Assembly: GCA_003254925.1 (NCBI GenBank) | Contig: QANZ01015150.1 | Span: 48,539 to 112,538 of the forward strand | Reading direction: 5' to 3' | DNA: 64,000 bases | Source of the DNA: Chamaecrista fasciculata | Taxonomy: Eukaryota > Streptophyta > Magnoliopsida > Fabales > Fabaceae | Shown: positions 1 through 12,299 of the stretch, one piece after another | How the letters are laid out: every line of letters starts with the position of its first letter | Numbering within the stretch: position 1 is the first letter of the stretch | Notes under the pieces: generated by a model | Database searches by the model: none | The model's input: only the letters and a program-made list of their open reading frames with translations | Told to the model about the DNA's origin: nothing | Made by a program: the position numbers and the translations under genes

Positions 1-60
1 AACTTACAACCTTGTTTATGAGTTGACTCCTTACCAACTAACTGAGTCAATATTTATGAA
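1..60 (-). repeat. Truncated SINE-like tail
   Basis: The stretch with TATGAGTTGACTCCTTA resembles, in the same orientation, bases 21388-21430 of the SINE-like repeat near 21.3 kb. Only a short piece is visible because the window begins here. Assignment rests on this internal similarity alone. Confidence 0.35.
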
Positions 61-1357
61 CATATTTATACTTTATTTACATTCACTAAACTAATATTCA
101 TATATCAATAGAAAATTCAAAATACCTAAAAATAATAAAAATAGGATAAGAATCTTAATTTAATATCAAATTAAATATAATTAATACTTAATATCTGTTA
201 ATTAAAATAAATTAATTAAAGATATAATAAAAATGTATACTATATAAAATTAAACATATAAAATATTATAAAATATAAGATATTAATTATTGATCATTGA
301 TTCATTTAATACTGAAATTAAATAATTAAAACAATATTTAATTTGTACCCACATTTTACACAATTGGTACTGAATTTGAGATTCAACTTTCAAGAGATAC
401 ATGCACATACTATTAAGATGGGTGTCTTAAATTATACCTGTAGATTGTCGTACTTAGCTCATATTCCTAGCTAGGCCGTAGAATACTAATTTCCCTGCGT
501 GTGAATCCTGAGGACCAAGGAAAGTACGCTATTTTTAATTTGCTATTTTCTAAACCGACTTGTCTTTCCAAGTTTCCATTTTTGTTTTTTTTTTCCCTTA
601 CATCATCAATAAATAAATGGAATTCTTAAGTCAGTTGTCACTGTCTTTATTCCTCACTTTCCGGCGTGCCGCCGTCGCCGCAGACACCAGAGACGGCAGG
701 AACTCCAGAGAACACAAAAATGACGCTCTTAATATGCAGACAAAACCAACATCACAAAAAGCTACATCATGGGATTCTTATTAAACCCTGTTTTTTGTGT
801 TTGTTAATCGATTATGATCAAACTGTATAGTGTACTCGCTCGCATTCCAAGATTTCATCATACACTTTTTAGGCGGGAAAATCTGAAATTTCGGACTTTT
901 TATATATCTTTCTATTTTTCCCGTCAGGCGTGAGAGCTCTGTTTTTCTATTATCATGTCCGAGAAACAGAGTCGGCTCATTTAGAAACTAGAACTCAGGA
1001 TATGCTCAGACACGAGAAAAGTTGAATCTTGTGATTAATTATGGATCATTTTTCTAAATCCTTTTGGACTGTAAAGATTGGTATTCGAATCAGATAAGTC
1101 ACTAATAAGATCGCCTACCATTAATTCAAGTGGAGCCATAATTTCAAAGCCTATACAACAGAGTTAAAAAAAAAATAATAAAAAATGCAAGTACCAAAAC
1201 ATGGTATTGTTGAAGATTCGAAGCATATCATTACATGGTAAATACAAGGGAGACAATGAAACCCAGAAATGAACCTATGTAAAAAACAGAGCTTTGAAGT
1301 AGAGAAAAGCCCAGTCGAAGAAGAAACATTTCCATCCTCATCCTCGAGTGACGATAC
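61..1357. other. Intergenic, no gene recognised
   Basis: AT-rich DNA without a convincing reading frame. One short GC-rich island (about 660-720, rich in GCCG/CGCC) stands out and could be a 5' leader or a small exon fragment, but no splice sites or protein similarity could be tied to it. Confidence 0.5.
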
Positions 1358-1576
1358 CTAAGATGAATGTATATTCCCTAATAATTCAAGTTGCCCATGT
1401 GGATATATGCGCTTGATGTTTTCAGTTGAGGAGAATAAAGAAGCCATGAATTCCACCATGGTCTCAAACATCATTCGCTTCACAGATTTCCTCGGAGCAG
1501 GAATCACACTGGCATTGATCTTCGTGTTCCTCATTATGGGCTTGACCCCTGTGTCTTTCTTCTCCTCCTGAAACAT
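1358..1576 (-). CDS. Possible small plant protein, 72 residues
   Basis: An uninterrupted ATG-to-TAG frame encodes a basic 72-residue protein with no signal peptide or membrane segment. The middle part, VIPAPRKSVKRMMFETMVEF (about residues 24-43), has the look of a conserved core in small unnamed plant proteins, with a Pro-rich lead, a basic patch and an amphipathic MMFETMVEF helix. I cannot name the family with confidence. The bases just upstream on the minus strand (1577-1620) form a purine-rich leader of GA repeats typical of plant 5' UTRs, which supports transcription from right to left. No intron is needed. It could still be a chance frame; codon statistics or transcripts would decide. 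Confidence 0.45.
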   Translation of the reverse strand: MFQEEKKDTGVKPIMRNTKINASVIPAPRKSVKRMMFETMVEFMASLFSSTENIKRIYPHGQLELLGNIHSS

Positions 1577-2764
1577 TTTCTCTCTTTCTCTATCTATCTT
1601 TCTTCCTCGATCGGAAGAAAGTGCGTATGCATGTATATATGTGTATGGAAGTTGAGACTACTTACATGGGCCTCAAGAATTGGAAAAAAGGGGGAAATTT
1701 AAGGGACGAAGTAACCTCGAAATCCTTTCATTTTTCGACACGTGTAGTTCTTTGAAATGACGAGCTTGAACGAGAAAATCAAAGGAGAAGGAGATTCACT
1801 GTGATTTTTGTGGGGTATAGAACAGAAGACCGTGGAGACAGAGAGTTCTCAATGTGAATGCGGAAACTTCTCTTATTTCTTTTTCATCCTTTTTTTTTTT
1901 GTACTAAAAACAAATCTTGATTATCTTTGATGTCGTGGAAGTTGACTTTTTGATATTTATTAATCAGGGCTTGAGTTTACGGCATTCAGTTTGTCATCAC
2001 TCTAGGTTTCCAAAATAATAAGTTACTTTTTAGTTCGCACATTCACTTTACGAGAACTGGCATTACATAGAAATCATCAACGACAGCGAGTGAGAAAGAT
2101 AACAAACTCACAGCAGTGAAATTTTATAATGATAGCTCTTCCTTTGGAATCTCTATTTACAACTTTGTATCAATCCTGATTGGCTTTCTTTAGAAACTCT
2201 GTAAGTGTGATTCCACTCCCAACCCAAGTTGACACCTATAAAATAGAGAAATATAGCAACTAAATTGAATTAGTAATTAGTTTTGATGGGATGCAGTACA
2301 TTAATTAGAAATTAGTAATTAGTTATTCACCAGACCAAGGACACTTCCATACATTTCCCATTTGATTAGGATTTTTGTTTTTCCCAATTTTGCTTATGCA
2401 CTTGTACAATTGGAAAGGTCACTCCTCAAGCGAATTAAGAAAGGAAAATGAATTATTAGTTTTGAGGAAAGTGGGAGCAAGTGGGTGATTTGGTGTGAGC
2501 GTACCACGCTGTATATTCTCTCTCGTCACTATTGTTCAAGTCTTTTTTCCTAACATGGAATGACCCAAGTGAGAAAGACTTTAGACAAGTGGATTTTTTA
2601 TGTTTAGGTGGATGAGGCTCAAATCAAGAGGATTAGGATTTAGGATGACTTGACAAAACGATATCTCAATTCTCATCCTTCTTTTTTTTCTCCTTTTGGT
2701 AAAACTTTCGTTTTAATCTCTAAATTTTATATTAATTCTTAATTTTGTCCTTATGATGATGATG

Positions 2765-2806
<42 letters not shown>

Positions 2807-4746
2807 TGACTGTAGACTGAATTCATTCCTGTGAATATATAGAGAATAGAGAATCCCCCAGACTAGTGCTGATTTAATAAAATGAAGCTACAAAATTGAA
2901 GACAACAACTACTAGTATCACTTAGTAGTATAGTTTAATTATAAAGATATTAAATAAAAAACAGGTGGCACACACACATATATATATATATATATACACA
3001 TTATTCCCACCAAGCCCTATTCATCAACAAACTAATGCGGCAAGATAAGTACGTTGACAAATGTTTTGCCGGCTTAATTAAGGCCAATTAAATATGAAAA
3101 TGTGAATAATTTATTTGTTGATTATAGTTTTGGATATTTTTTTACTTTGCTAGTGAATTGCTTCAACACATGCCTCCTGCAAGTTGTCTGCATCCGCACT
3201 GAATCCATATGGGAGAGCAAGCATTGTAAATTGTAATCAGGATGGAAAATGAGATCTACATATATATTGGGTGCAGTATTTTTTTTAATTGCTGTATGTT
3301 TTTTTTATAGAAAAAAAAACATAAATATCTGCATATATATTACGTACATTGACATATGTTTTTTTTTTCTAATGCAATGTGCTAATTCGAAACACACAAA
3401 TATCAAGTTCTCATCTTTCACCTAAATGGTAAGTATTTAATTAAAAAAGTATAAATCTCAGTCTTCATATCTAATTAACCAAAGTCATTTCCTGCAGATA
3501 TGGGAAGTTTGTTTTGATATTAATGTACTACTAAGCATGCAGTATCTATTAATATTAACGACAATGACAATTGACACATACTGTTTTTTTTTTGATATAT
3601 ATTGGAATTTTAATTGAAGCAGATCTGAAATTTTAAACAAGGATATTTAGCTATATATCAAAGTATGAATAAATAAGCATTAAGGAATTTCATTTTTGGT
3701 AATAGAGAGAACAAAATGAAATTCTAAGTAAAGTCAGAACCACAGCTGGTTTGGTGGTCCCTATATTTGTACCTAATTCACAGTGAGGATGAAACCGACA
3801 TTTTCTAGTTTCTAATCCGACACATAGGAATTAGGATATAACTCAATCTCATTATACTTTTTAGTTTTTAAAATAAAAAGTATAAATTTACCAATATATG
3901 TTTTCATCATCCATATACTAACGTGAGGGACTTGGATCATTTGCAGTGTAATCCATTATAATTTAGAGAGAGAAAAAGAGAGTCAAAAAAAGAAAATATT
4001 AATGGGATTCATATTTCTATTTCTAACTCTCTCTAACCCACCGACTCTACTCTATATATATTGTGTTGGCTTCCCATTTGGGATCAAGTTTCTAATCACA
4101 CAAATTTATATTTGTTTGGCTTTTTAATGAATTGTGATATACATATTAAATGGATTGCCTGAACACGTGAAAATATCTTTTTTCAACTCCTAATGTGATT
4201 AACTTGACATTTATTTTTATCTCATAAAATCATCCCCATCTCGTAATTGTTAACTGAAAACATCCTTTTAAGTATATGAGAAAATTTAAATAAAATTTTT
4301 ATTTTTCACTCACAATGTTATTTTATATTATCTTTCTGTTATGATTAGTTATATGAAAATACATATTTAATATTTTTCTTTTATCGCAATTGTCATGCAT
4401 AAAATTTGTAACACATGTAAACTGTTCATTAAAAAAATTTATGATAAAAATATAAGAAAACTTAAAATTTTCCTTTTTTTTACATATATTTTAGGGTTTG
4501 TAGACATTCCCATCGACCATAGACAAAGAACAAGATATGACTGTCGGCTTCCTCGTTCCCAAATCCCAAGTGTAAGTGTTTTTTTGGTCAATAGTGTAAG
4601 ATTTTATAATCTTGCCTTTCTTTAAAATTAGACAAAAGAAAAAAAAAACATATTAGTGAAATTGAAAAATGTAATTGTAGGACCAAGATTGATTCAGTGG
4701 TCCTCAAATAGCATGATGATATCATCTCTATATTACGTAGTACGTA
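1577..4746. other. Intergenic, simple repeats only
   Basis: The right-hand part next to the small gene would hold its promoter, but no clear TATA box was found. The rest is AT-rich, with an (ATT)n trinucleotide tract at 2765-2806 preceded by GAT repeats, a CA/TA tract at 2969-2999, and many T runs. No coding region or recognisable element was found. Confidence 0.5.
2758..2806. repeat. (GAT)n/(ATT)n microsatellite
   Basis: A few GAT units run directly into about thirteen ATT units. This is a plain trinucleotide microsatellite, likely length-polymorphic. Confidence 0.9.
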
Positions 4747-4756
4747 CTAGTATGAT

Positions 4757-4776
4757 ACCCGTGCATTCGCACGGGT
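4757..4776 (-). other. Helitron 3' terminal hairpin
   Basis: An 8-bp perfect stem, ACCCGTGC with GCACGGGT and a 4-base loop, lies immediately inside the 3' CTAG end. This is the subterminal stem-loop expected of Helitrons. Confidence 0.75.
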
Positions 4777-4849
4777 ATGTTTGTTCGCAATTCTATGTAA
4801 GCCATGAAACTGATTTAGATAATATTGGCTTCTATGTACAAAAATACAG

Positions 4850-5160
4850 TAGCTATCAAACTGAATTGGATAGAAAAATACAGAATTATAATTTGCAAGT
4901 GTAATGAAGCTGCATATTGCAAAAAAATTAACAACTATCCAGACAAATACAGAATTATAATTTGCAAGTCTATGTAACTGAATTTGATAAGGCAGAGACG
5001 CAGAGTAGAGAAATGCAGACAAATGGTAAGTTAGCAACTATCCAGAGAAATACTAAAATTAGCAAGTATCCAGAGAAATACAGAAATTCAGCAGCTGTGT
5101 AGAGAAATAGAAGTGACTAATTAGCAGCTGTATGCAGACAAATACAACAAACTATGATTA
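4850..5160. repeat. Degenerate tandem repeats inside Helitron
   Basis: Units resembling GCAACTATCCAGAGAAATAC and ATACAGAATTATAATTTGCA recur several times with variation. They look like old internal tandem repeats of the Helitron and give only chance short reading frames. Confidence 0.6.
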
Positions 5161-5429
5161 CAACCAAAGTACAAAGTATTTTTTTTTAGTAGTATAATTA
5201 CAGAACAAAATATTTAATATGTGAGAGTATTGTAATTTAAATTATCATCTCTTAAAACAGTAGTACCAAAAATAATCTGCAGTTGCTTCTCAATTATCTA
5301 CTTGGGAATATATTAATAACATATTAATAACACACATTGCTATTATTACAAACCAAACTATTAATAACATACAACCAAATTGCATATATCAGCAATTCAT
5401 AAATTTGATAGATTAGTATCATTACATAC

Positions 5430-6033
5430 TGATACATCACTATTTGGGCATACGCCTAAACGGCCCTCGCACCGGGCCTCTTCTCCTCTCCGCACCTTGC
5501 GAGACGCCCTCGAGTCAATCGGGCGCCCTAAGCACAAGTAGGGGCGGTCGTGATCCATCCTGGGTCTTGGCGCGCGTCCCCCAAATGACACGTGGTCACC
5601 CACGACTACCCCTCTCCGCAATCCACGCTACGGGAGATCGTGGGTTACTGACTTGCTCATACCCACGATCTCCAGTTTCTAGGCGCCCGCCTAGAGACAC
5701 AACACGCAATCACCCACGATTGCCTTGCTCCGCAAATCTCGGTCTCCACCATCCTCGCTGGTGGAGATCGTGTCCAGTACGTGGTCCGCCCCGCACGCTG
5801 ACCACCTCTCTCCTCCTTGCTCTATAAATAGAGCCCATCTCACCAGTTCAAGGTTAGCTACTTCTTACACTCTGAAATTCTCTTACTCTCTGATTACTCT
5901 CTTACTAACTTGAGCGTCGGAGTACACTTCGCAGGGCCCCCCTGTGAAGCTCTTGCAGGTTCTTGCTCAACACTTGGCTCTTGCAGCCCATCCCGGTGAA
6001 CTAGGTAAGTGCTAGCCATTTTCCAGTTTATCA
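5430..6033 (+). mobile_element. Solo LTR (TGATA...TATCA), likely Ty3/gypsy
   Basis: A 604-bp block, more GC-rich than its surroundings, starts TGATACATCA and ends TTTATCA. It is flanked by the 5-bp target duplication CATAC (5425-5429 and 6034-6038). It contains a TATA box (CTCTATAAATAGAGCCC, about 5819-5835), followed about 80 bases later by ACTTGAGCGTCGGAGT, a motif common in plant gypsy-type LTRs. No internal retroelement sequence or second LTR follows, so it is a solo LTR left by recombination between two LTRs. It lies inside the Helitron and so inserted later. Reading frames across it (for example 5444-5827) are chance. Confidence 0.85.
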
Positions 6034-8819
6034 CATACCAAAATATTGAAGTTGGAGAGTATTGTTAACTAAACTATCATTACAGACAAACTGCAAAAGT
6101 ATTTGATACATTAACACCATTACAGACAAAAATATTTAACTTGAGAGAGTATTGCTAATTTAAATTTCATCGAGATCTAATTTTTCTAAAAATTAACTAT
6201 TTTAATATGTGGACACTGACAGCTTTATGAACAATTAAGACCAAAAATGTAAATGTCAAGAGGTTTGATTATATATATTTTTTAACTTCACAGTATTGAT
6301 AGCATCCAGTTGAAGCATGACGCCAAATATATTGGAGCTATCTGCAATCATACCAAATGTGATCCTTAGACCATGCAAGTGGCATAACATTCAAAAATAG
6401 TTTTCCAGTTTCCAGCCTATTATTGGATCAAAGTTAGGCATTTATCTCCAATCAAAGTGATTCTTTTTATCATAACAATGCCAGGAAGCTAATCAACTTT
6501 CAAACAACAGAATTGCTGTAGTAAACTTACCATATGCCTCGAAATGACCTTCAACTGGTAGTTTCATGTCATCTACACCAAAGATCAAGACGGAAGGAGA
6601 ACATATGTGAGAGCCAGACTACAGAAAATTTCAGAAATATTCCACAAAGGAAAAAGGAAAAAATTGAGTCACTCAAAGCCCAAAAATTTCACTCACCATT
6701 GTGTTCTTCTTCTATCTCATTCTAATTTACAAATTTTGCTACTGTAAGCAAGCTTTCAACAAATCCTGAAAAGAAAACATTTGCAGAAACCCATAGATGC
6801 AGCAAACATTTGCAGAAACCCATACAAAATGAAAAGAAATTCATAGGATTTTGGAGTATACTACTAAACTCTATCCTACCATTTCCTTCTATTGTGTCTA
6901 CAAACTGACTAAAAAAAGATCAATTTGAACCAAAAATGACTAAAAAAAGATCAATTTGAACCGAAAAAAAAAAAGAGAAAGATCAATTAGTTTTATATTG
7001 ACTCAAATTCGTAGAATCTAATTATTAGAGAAAAGCTACAGAGGATGTCATCTTAAAGAAATGCTACTACATTCTCACAAATTTTCAGGCTACAGGGGAT
7101 GTCATCTTAAATAATGTGACCTACATTCAATAATTGTACTAACTGTATAAGTAGTGTTGAAGGAAATACATACCAAAAACACAAAAGGTAATTCAATAAG
7201 ATGGCAAAAAAAAAAAAAGATAAGGACTGCTAACCAAATTTACAACAGACGCAGAAGAATAATGCAATTACTAATTGCATTCAAATTTGTCCTAAGCTTC
7301 CTTTACTTGCTCAACTGAACTATACCTCACACCTTTCAAAACTCACCAAGGAGAAAACACATAATAAATTTAAAAATATTGAACACACACACATACACAA
7401 AAACAACCCAATTCATCAATTCCATAGTAATTAGTAATTATTGTGATAATGTGACGGATGGGTCATGGAAGGATTTGGGAATGGCTCTTTCCTACTATGT
7501 GTTTCTTAAAGTGGTAAATAAAAAAAAGAATAAATATCAAACCATTGAACTTGACTTTTCTGATCTAATCAAAACAAATTTTTTAATCAGATATATTGCC
7601 AACATTTACTGCAATCTCTAACAGCTTTTATAAAAGCCTTCATGAAAGGAAGTATAATTATCTATTTTTCATTTAGGGGATGGTATTCCCGACAGAACTT
7701 AGATATCACATCCCTTAAGATTAAAATTTAAAAACAAAAAACAAAGATAAGTGTTCAAATGAAAAACAAAAACTCAAGAATCCAACATAGATAGCCACCG
7801 TTCAAAAATTGCTAATTGAGTTTCTATAACCAATTTTTTGAAGTATACCTTTGCAAATGTGTTTCCCAATATGCTTGCTGCCAGTGAGGTGGTAGGATTT
7901 GTACTGCAAGATCTGGCCATCTTAAATAACACCTTCCAAGCTGTATTTACATGTCAATCCCTGCAATAACATCATTCCTTGAACATTAAGACAAAAGTAT
8001 AAATGTATAGCATAGTTAAGCATCAAACTTAAGACAAAATTAAGATGCATTGCAATACTAAACGTTAGCCAAAGAAAAATCACAACATACAACATAGAAG
8101 ATATTCATATGCGGTTGGAATGCAGAAATTTCTTTGAGTTGAATAACAGCATCACCTATTTTGTTCCATGTTGTTTCTTGCTATCAATAACAATTGTTGT
8201 TTCTTGAGTGGTCTAGTATATAGCTAAGGCTTCACTGATTCAATTGATGGTACATGGGTTTTTCAGGCTTCACCCCTGGTAACATCATTACTCAAGAGGA
8301 TATATCATATATATAGGAGTGCATTTGCACTTTCTGCCAATGCTTTCTCTTATTTATGATTGCAACTTTGCATCAACCAACCTTATTTTCTTATTTCTGC
8401 TTTCTCTACACTTCTCCAAGCAACCACTTTGCACAGTAATATATATTATAATGTAAAGGACCAAAACGCAAAATGTACAAAATAATATGGATCAAAAACA
8501 GAGTATTGACGAAACACTCATCTTCATCCTCACGCTGTAATTAAACCAATTTGAAGCGACCAAATAAATGCGATAAAAAACAGACTCCATCAGCAGCATC
8601 ATTCTAAACATCAATTCCTTTTTCAATATTTAAATAGATCAATTAGTATCTTAAGCATATGCAAATAAATATTCCGTCAAAAATCAAGAAGCAAAATCGG
8701 TTGAATCGGGAAACCAGAAAAACAAAGAATCAGCAGAAAAAGTCGAAGAAAGCAAAAAAGGTAAAGAGAAAGAGAAGAGAGAAATTTACACAGAAGATGA
8801 GGTTCTTGTTCTTAGATTC
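6034..8819. other. Helitron interior, no gene recognised
   Basis: AT-rich Helitron interior. It holds local duplications such as GACTAAAAAAAGATCAATTT twice near 6905-6960 and TTTGCAGAAACCCATA twice near 6780-6825. No conserved protein motif was seen in any frame. Exons of a captured host gene could hide here, but none could be supported. Confidence 0.45.
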
Positions 8820-9368
8820 CTAAGCTAATCCATCTCTGAATGAATCGATCGATGATAGTGGCTGATGATGACGTTCCGACGGCGATCGTTGCGGACGACG
8901 ACGGCGCTCGTGGCGAAACTGCAAGCGGATGCAGATGGCGATGAAGAAGAGATAATTTGACTCATCAGCCATGGAAATGAAGGAATAGTAAGAAAGGGAA
9001 TGTGAAAAAATGGGAGGATAGAATGGTGAGAAAGAGAAGCGTAGGTGAGAGTAGAAGTGAAAAAAAAAATGTGGGCTGCTTTGAAATTTAGTGGGTGAGA
9101 GAAATTGGAGTTTGAAATTTGAATTTGGAGCCATGAATGAATGTTGATTTGAGTGGGAAGATGAATTCAGAGCGCAAGAATTGACGAAAATTGACAAAAA
9201 TAAATAAAATGAGAAATGGAATATGAGGGATACGTGTCATTCTATTGTTGAGAATTTGGAAATGAACAGTTGGAAGGAGAAGGCGCCACGTGTACAGAAA
9301 CAACATTGTTTTATTAAATTTTATAGATTATAGATTATAGATAGATTTATAGATTATAGATTTATAGA

Positions 9369-10804
9369 TAACGTTGAGAGTTTTGACACGATAAAAGTAT
9401 ATAATTTCTTCTTAATTTCTTAAATGAGGTCTACAAAACTACAAATACGGTGTGTGAAAATAGGAAAGATACCAATGAAATTTCTAAAGGATTATATAAG
9501 TATTAATTTTGTTTTTACAAGTTTCTTTAAATTTTTTCGACCCTAGATCTGAAATCAAGAATTCAACTATATATTAGTCAAGTATGAAAATGAGTATTAA
9601 ATTTGATACTAGTATATATGAGTAAAAGGACGAGATAACATTTTTTACAAGTTTGAGTTGGAATATCATGGTACTGTACCTAGATCTATATACCTCTCTT
9701 TTAATATTGCAATTTTAATTTCTCAACATTGAACGTTCCAGGATTTAACGAAAGGAAACGTTGATTGCATCATTCAATAGATTGCTAATCCTGTCACATC
9801 ACTGGTTTATTTTTTTTGGTTCTGATTAAATCTCAGACAAATAATTAATTGCTTCTTCAGATGTCTAATGAAGAAGGGATTTTTCATTTTAGAACATGGC
9901 TACTGGTGATCTAATTATTGTACAGAAGAGGTTCATTCAGCAGAAAAACGGGTTTTAGGCTTTTAGATAGGAAAACAAACCTGGAATGGGCTTTGGATTT
10001 TGGTTGCTTTGGATGAATGCCAATATGGACTTTTTTTTTTAATGCCAATATGGACTTTTTTTTTTAATAAAAATAATTGAAGTGAATGAACCAAAGAGCC
10101 CTAAAACACCAAATATAAACGAAAGCCTAGTTTAAAAATACCCTAGACCAGAAAAACAAAACAAAACCAAGAAACCCCACACCACCCTCAAAGACAAAGC
10201 AACTCCTAAAGCAAGACCAATGGTGAAGGCCATCGATATGAAGCCTTCTACTGTACGTTCTACATAATTTTAATCCATATCCTTGAAGTAATCACACCCC
10301 AGGCTTATATTGTGTGTGTGTGTGTATTTTTTTTTTTTTTTTTTTTGGTTCTCCATATTAAGCGACAAAAAACAAAGCCCGACTATAAACTATACAAAGG
10401 CATGGGGGCAGTACGAATGAACAGAAACTTTTGTTGGAAAGTGAAATAACTTTTGTTGGATCTACAAAAAAAGACAATTATCACCTTTTATGGAATAAAA
10501 AAAAACTTTTGTTGGATCTATAAAAAAGACAAATATTGAGAACACTGTAATGACGAGAGAAATTATAACATCATTACTGAAGCCCAAAAAAAAAATATAA
10601 CATCATTCCATATAAATTTTTATTTGATACACGACGTGATAGAGGTAATAGTTTATATATAAGCCAATTCCTCCGCACAAGAGGCTCTCAAAGACAGATA
10701 TTTTAACAATTAACATAGAGTATCATTTGGGAACTGGGATCAAATCAACAAAAAAAACAACAAAGGGCTTTGGCCCAACTTGTGAAGCAACAGTGGCTAT
10801 ATAA
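9369..10804. other. Intergenic, 3' side of PKS copy 1
   Basis: AT-rich DNA with a local duplication of ATGCCAATATGGACTTTT (10019-10066) and a (TG)n-T(n) tract (about 10312-10347). The right end should hold the 3' UTR of PKS copy 1, but no AATAAA was seen in the expected place. Confidence 0.5.
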
Positions 10805-12106
10805 TTAGTAATCCTTGAGTGAGACAGAATGCAACACAACTGTCTCCACAGTGAGTCCAGGCCCAAATGTTAAGAGAGCACCCCAATCACATCCTTCTCC
10901 TGTGGTACTCTTTCCTTCATTTGATGACTTCTTCCTCATCTCATCCAACACAAAGAACACACATGGACTCCACATGTTCCCATAATCTCTCAATATGTTC
11001 CTGCTTGCTACTAACTTCTCTTCCTTTAACTTCAGCTCTTCTTCAAGCCCATTCAATACAGCTTTCCCACCTGGATGCACCACATAGAACAATGAGTTCC
11101 AATCTCCATCAGTCATCTCCATCCCAAGTGAGCTGAATGCATCCACCATGCACTTCTTCACACTGCTTGATACACAAAATGGAATCTCTTTCCCCAAATA
11201 ATATATCTGTCCTTTCTCTGTTGCATGTCCATGAATTGCAGTCTCAGATCCACCCACTGTTGTCTGTTGAGCCAACACTACCTCAAACAGAGGACGCTCT
11301 ACTGATGGAATTGGATCACAACCTATAACCATAGCAGCAGCACCATCTCCAAATAGGCAATGTCCCACAACTATGTCCATGTGATCTGGATTTGGTGCCT
11401 GGAATGACGTGGCCATGGTCTCTGCACACACTGCCAGCACACGTGATCCAGGGATGCTCTCAGCCAATGCCTTGGCGACACGGAGGACAGAGCCTCCAGC
11501 GTGGCAGCCATGATCATAGATGTTGAGTCTGTTGACATGGGAAGGAAGCCCAATCATCTTGGCTAAGTGAAAATCAGGACCAGGAATGCTGTTAATGCAT
11601 GAAGAAGTGCAAAATATGAGATGGGTCAGTTTTGAAAGAGGTTGGCCCCATTCTTTCAGAGCTTTCAAGGCAGCTTCTTTGCCAAGCTTGGGAACAGCCT
11701 CAGTCACAATCTCTCTACGTGTGTCTAATGAGTTAGCTCCCAAGGTACATACGTTTGGGTGTTTTTTCAGAATCTCGTCGTCAATCAAATAGTGGCGTTT
11801 CTTGATCATGGAATTATCACCTGTACATATATATATATTATAGCCACATTTAGTTGAATGCACAGAAATATAATGACATAAGAAAAGGCATATAAAAAAT
11901 GTGGGAGGAAAAGAACGAAAGAAAAACAGAGTGATATTATATAAATACATACACATGCGCTTGAACTTCTGTTTTAAGGTAACCAAGTGTTCGCTGTTGG
12001 TGGAACGAAAGTAGAAGTCAGGATAGTCATCCTGCATTATGTAATTTGCAGGATTAGCTCTGCCAATGGCAAGAACTGTGGCGAATCCCTTCCTTCCCTC
12101 TGCCAT
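10805..12106 (-). CDS. Type III polyketide synthase, copy 1
   Basis: Two exons: 12106-11953 (51 codons plus 1 base) and 11820-10805. The 132-bp GT-AG intron splits a Cys codon (T|GT, Cys52), the conserved chalcone-synthase-family intron site. The product is 389 residues, the usual family length. Enzymes of this family load a CoA starter on Cys and extend it with malonyl-CoA in the cytosol. Triad: Cys157 in GCHAGG, His300 in VVHPGG, Asn333 in YGNMW; Phe208 matches the gatekeeper Phe215. Pocket residues differ from chalcone synthase (Ser124, Met187, Ser190, Tyr258, Trp335), so a chalcone product is unlikely and the real product is unknown. The start chosen is the ATG in CAAATGGC; the open frame further upstream has no earlier in-frame ATG. 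It differs from copy 4 only at residue 389 (Tyr for Phe). It is the only copy on the minus strand and is divergent from copy 2. Confidence 0.95.
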   Translation of the reverse strand: MAEGRKGFATVLAIGRANPANYIMQDDYPDFYFRSTNSEHLVTLKQKFKRMCMYLYNITLFFFRSFPPTFFICLFLCHYISVHSTKCGYNIYICTGDNSMIKKRHYLIDDEILKKHPNVCTLGANSLDTRREIVTEAVPKLGKEAALKALKEWGQPLSKLTHLIFCTSSCINSIPGPDFHLAKMIGLPSHVNRLNIYDHGCHAGGSVLRVAKALAESIPGSRVLAVCAETMATSFQAPNPDHMDIVVGHCLFGDGAAAMVIGCDPIPSVERPLFEVVLAQQTTVGGSETAIHGHATEKGQIYYLGKEIPFCVSSSVKKCMVDAFSSLGMEMTDGDWNSLFYVVHPGGKAVLNGLEEELKLKEEKLVASRNILRDYGNMWSPCVFFVLDEMRKKSSNEGKSTTGEGCDWGALLTFGPGLTVETVVLHSVSLKDY

Positions 12107-12227
12107 TTGCAATCTGCAAATTATTTGATTACAAATTACAGAACAGAGAGAGAAAAATGGCTTTGGGAAAGAAAGAGACAAGTATGCTACTGGTTTGCTT
12201 ATTTCGACCAGCGACGAAGCCCATAGA

Positions 12228-12234
12228 ATTTATA
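12228..12234 (-). promoter_or_regulatory. TATA box of PKS copy 1
   Basis: TATAAAT on the minus strand lies about 120 bases before the ATG and follows AGTTCCCC, as in the other copies. Transcription should start about 30 bases further on. An ACGTGACTCA sequence at 12290-12299 (minus strand TGAGTCACGT) is a possible bZIP site about 60 bases upstream. Confidence 0.75.
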
Positions 12235-12299
12235 GGGGAACTTAAGCATGATCTTTCTGAAATATTTAATTAAATACTGTCATAATGAAACGTGACTCA

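Larger units (their letters stand above)
4747..9368 (-). mobile_element. Non-autonomous Helitron
   Basis: On the minus strand the element starts TCTATAAATCTATAATC at 9368 and ends with CTAG at 4747. A GC-rich hairpin (ACCCGTGC/GCACGGGT, 4757-4776) lies 6 bases before that CTAG. The flanks are A on the 5' side and T on the 3' side, as expected for Helitron insertion between A and T. TACACGTGGCGCC, about 70 bases inside the 5' end, is typical of plant Helitron heads. No Rep/helicase frame is present, so the element is non-autonomous. It contains short degenerate repeats at 4850-5160 with CAACTATCCAGAGAAATAC-like units, and a later LTR insertion at 5430-6033. No captured gene was recognised in 6.1-8.8 kb. 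Confidence 0.75.

Noticed and set aside
5444..5827. 127-residue frame in the GC-rich block
   Set aside because: It lies wholly within a solo LTR bounded by a target duplication and has no protein motif.
8820..9197. 125-residue minus-strand frame near the Helitron head
   Set aside because: Low-complexity Ser/Phe-rich translation within the Helitron 5' region; no recognised domain and no homologous copy to support it.
11137..11328. Antisense reading frames over the PKS exons (also 10867-11136 and the equivalents in every copy)
   Set aside because: They repeat in all copies because the sense sequence is conserved. No independent features support them.
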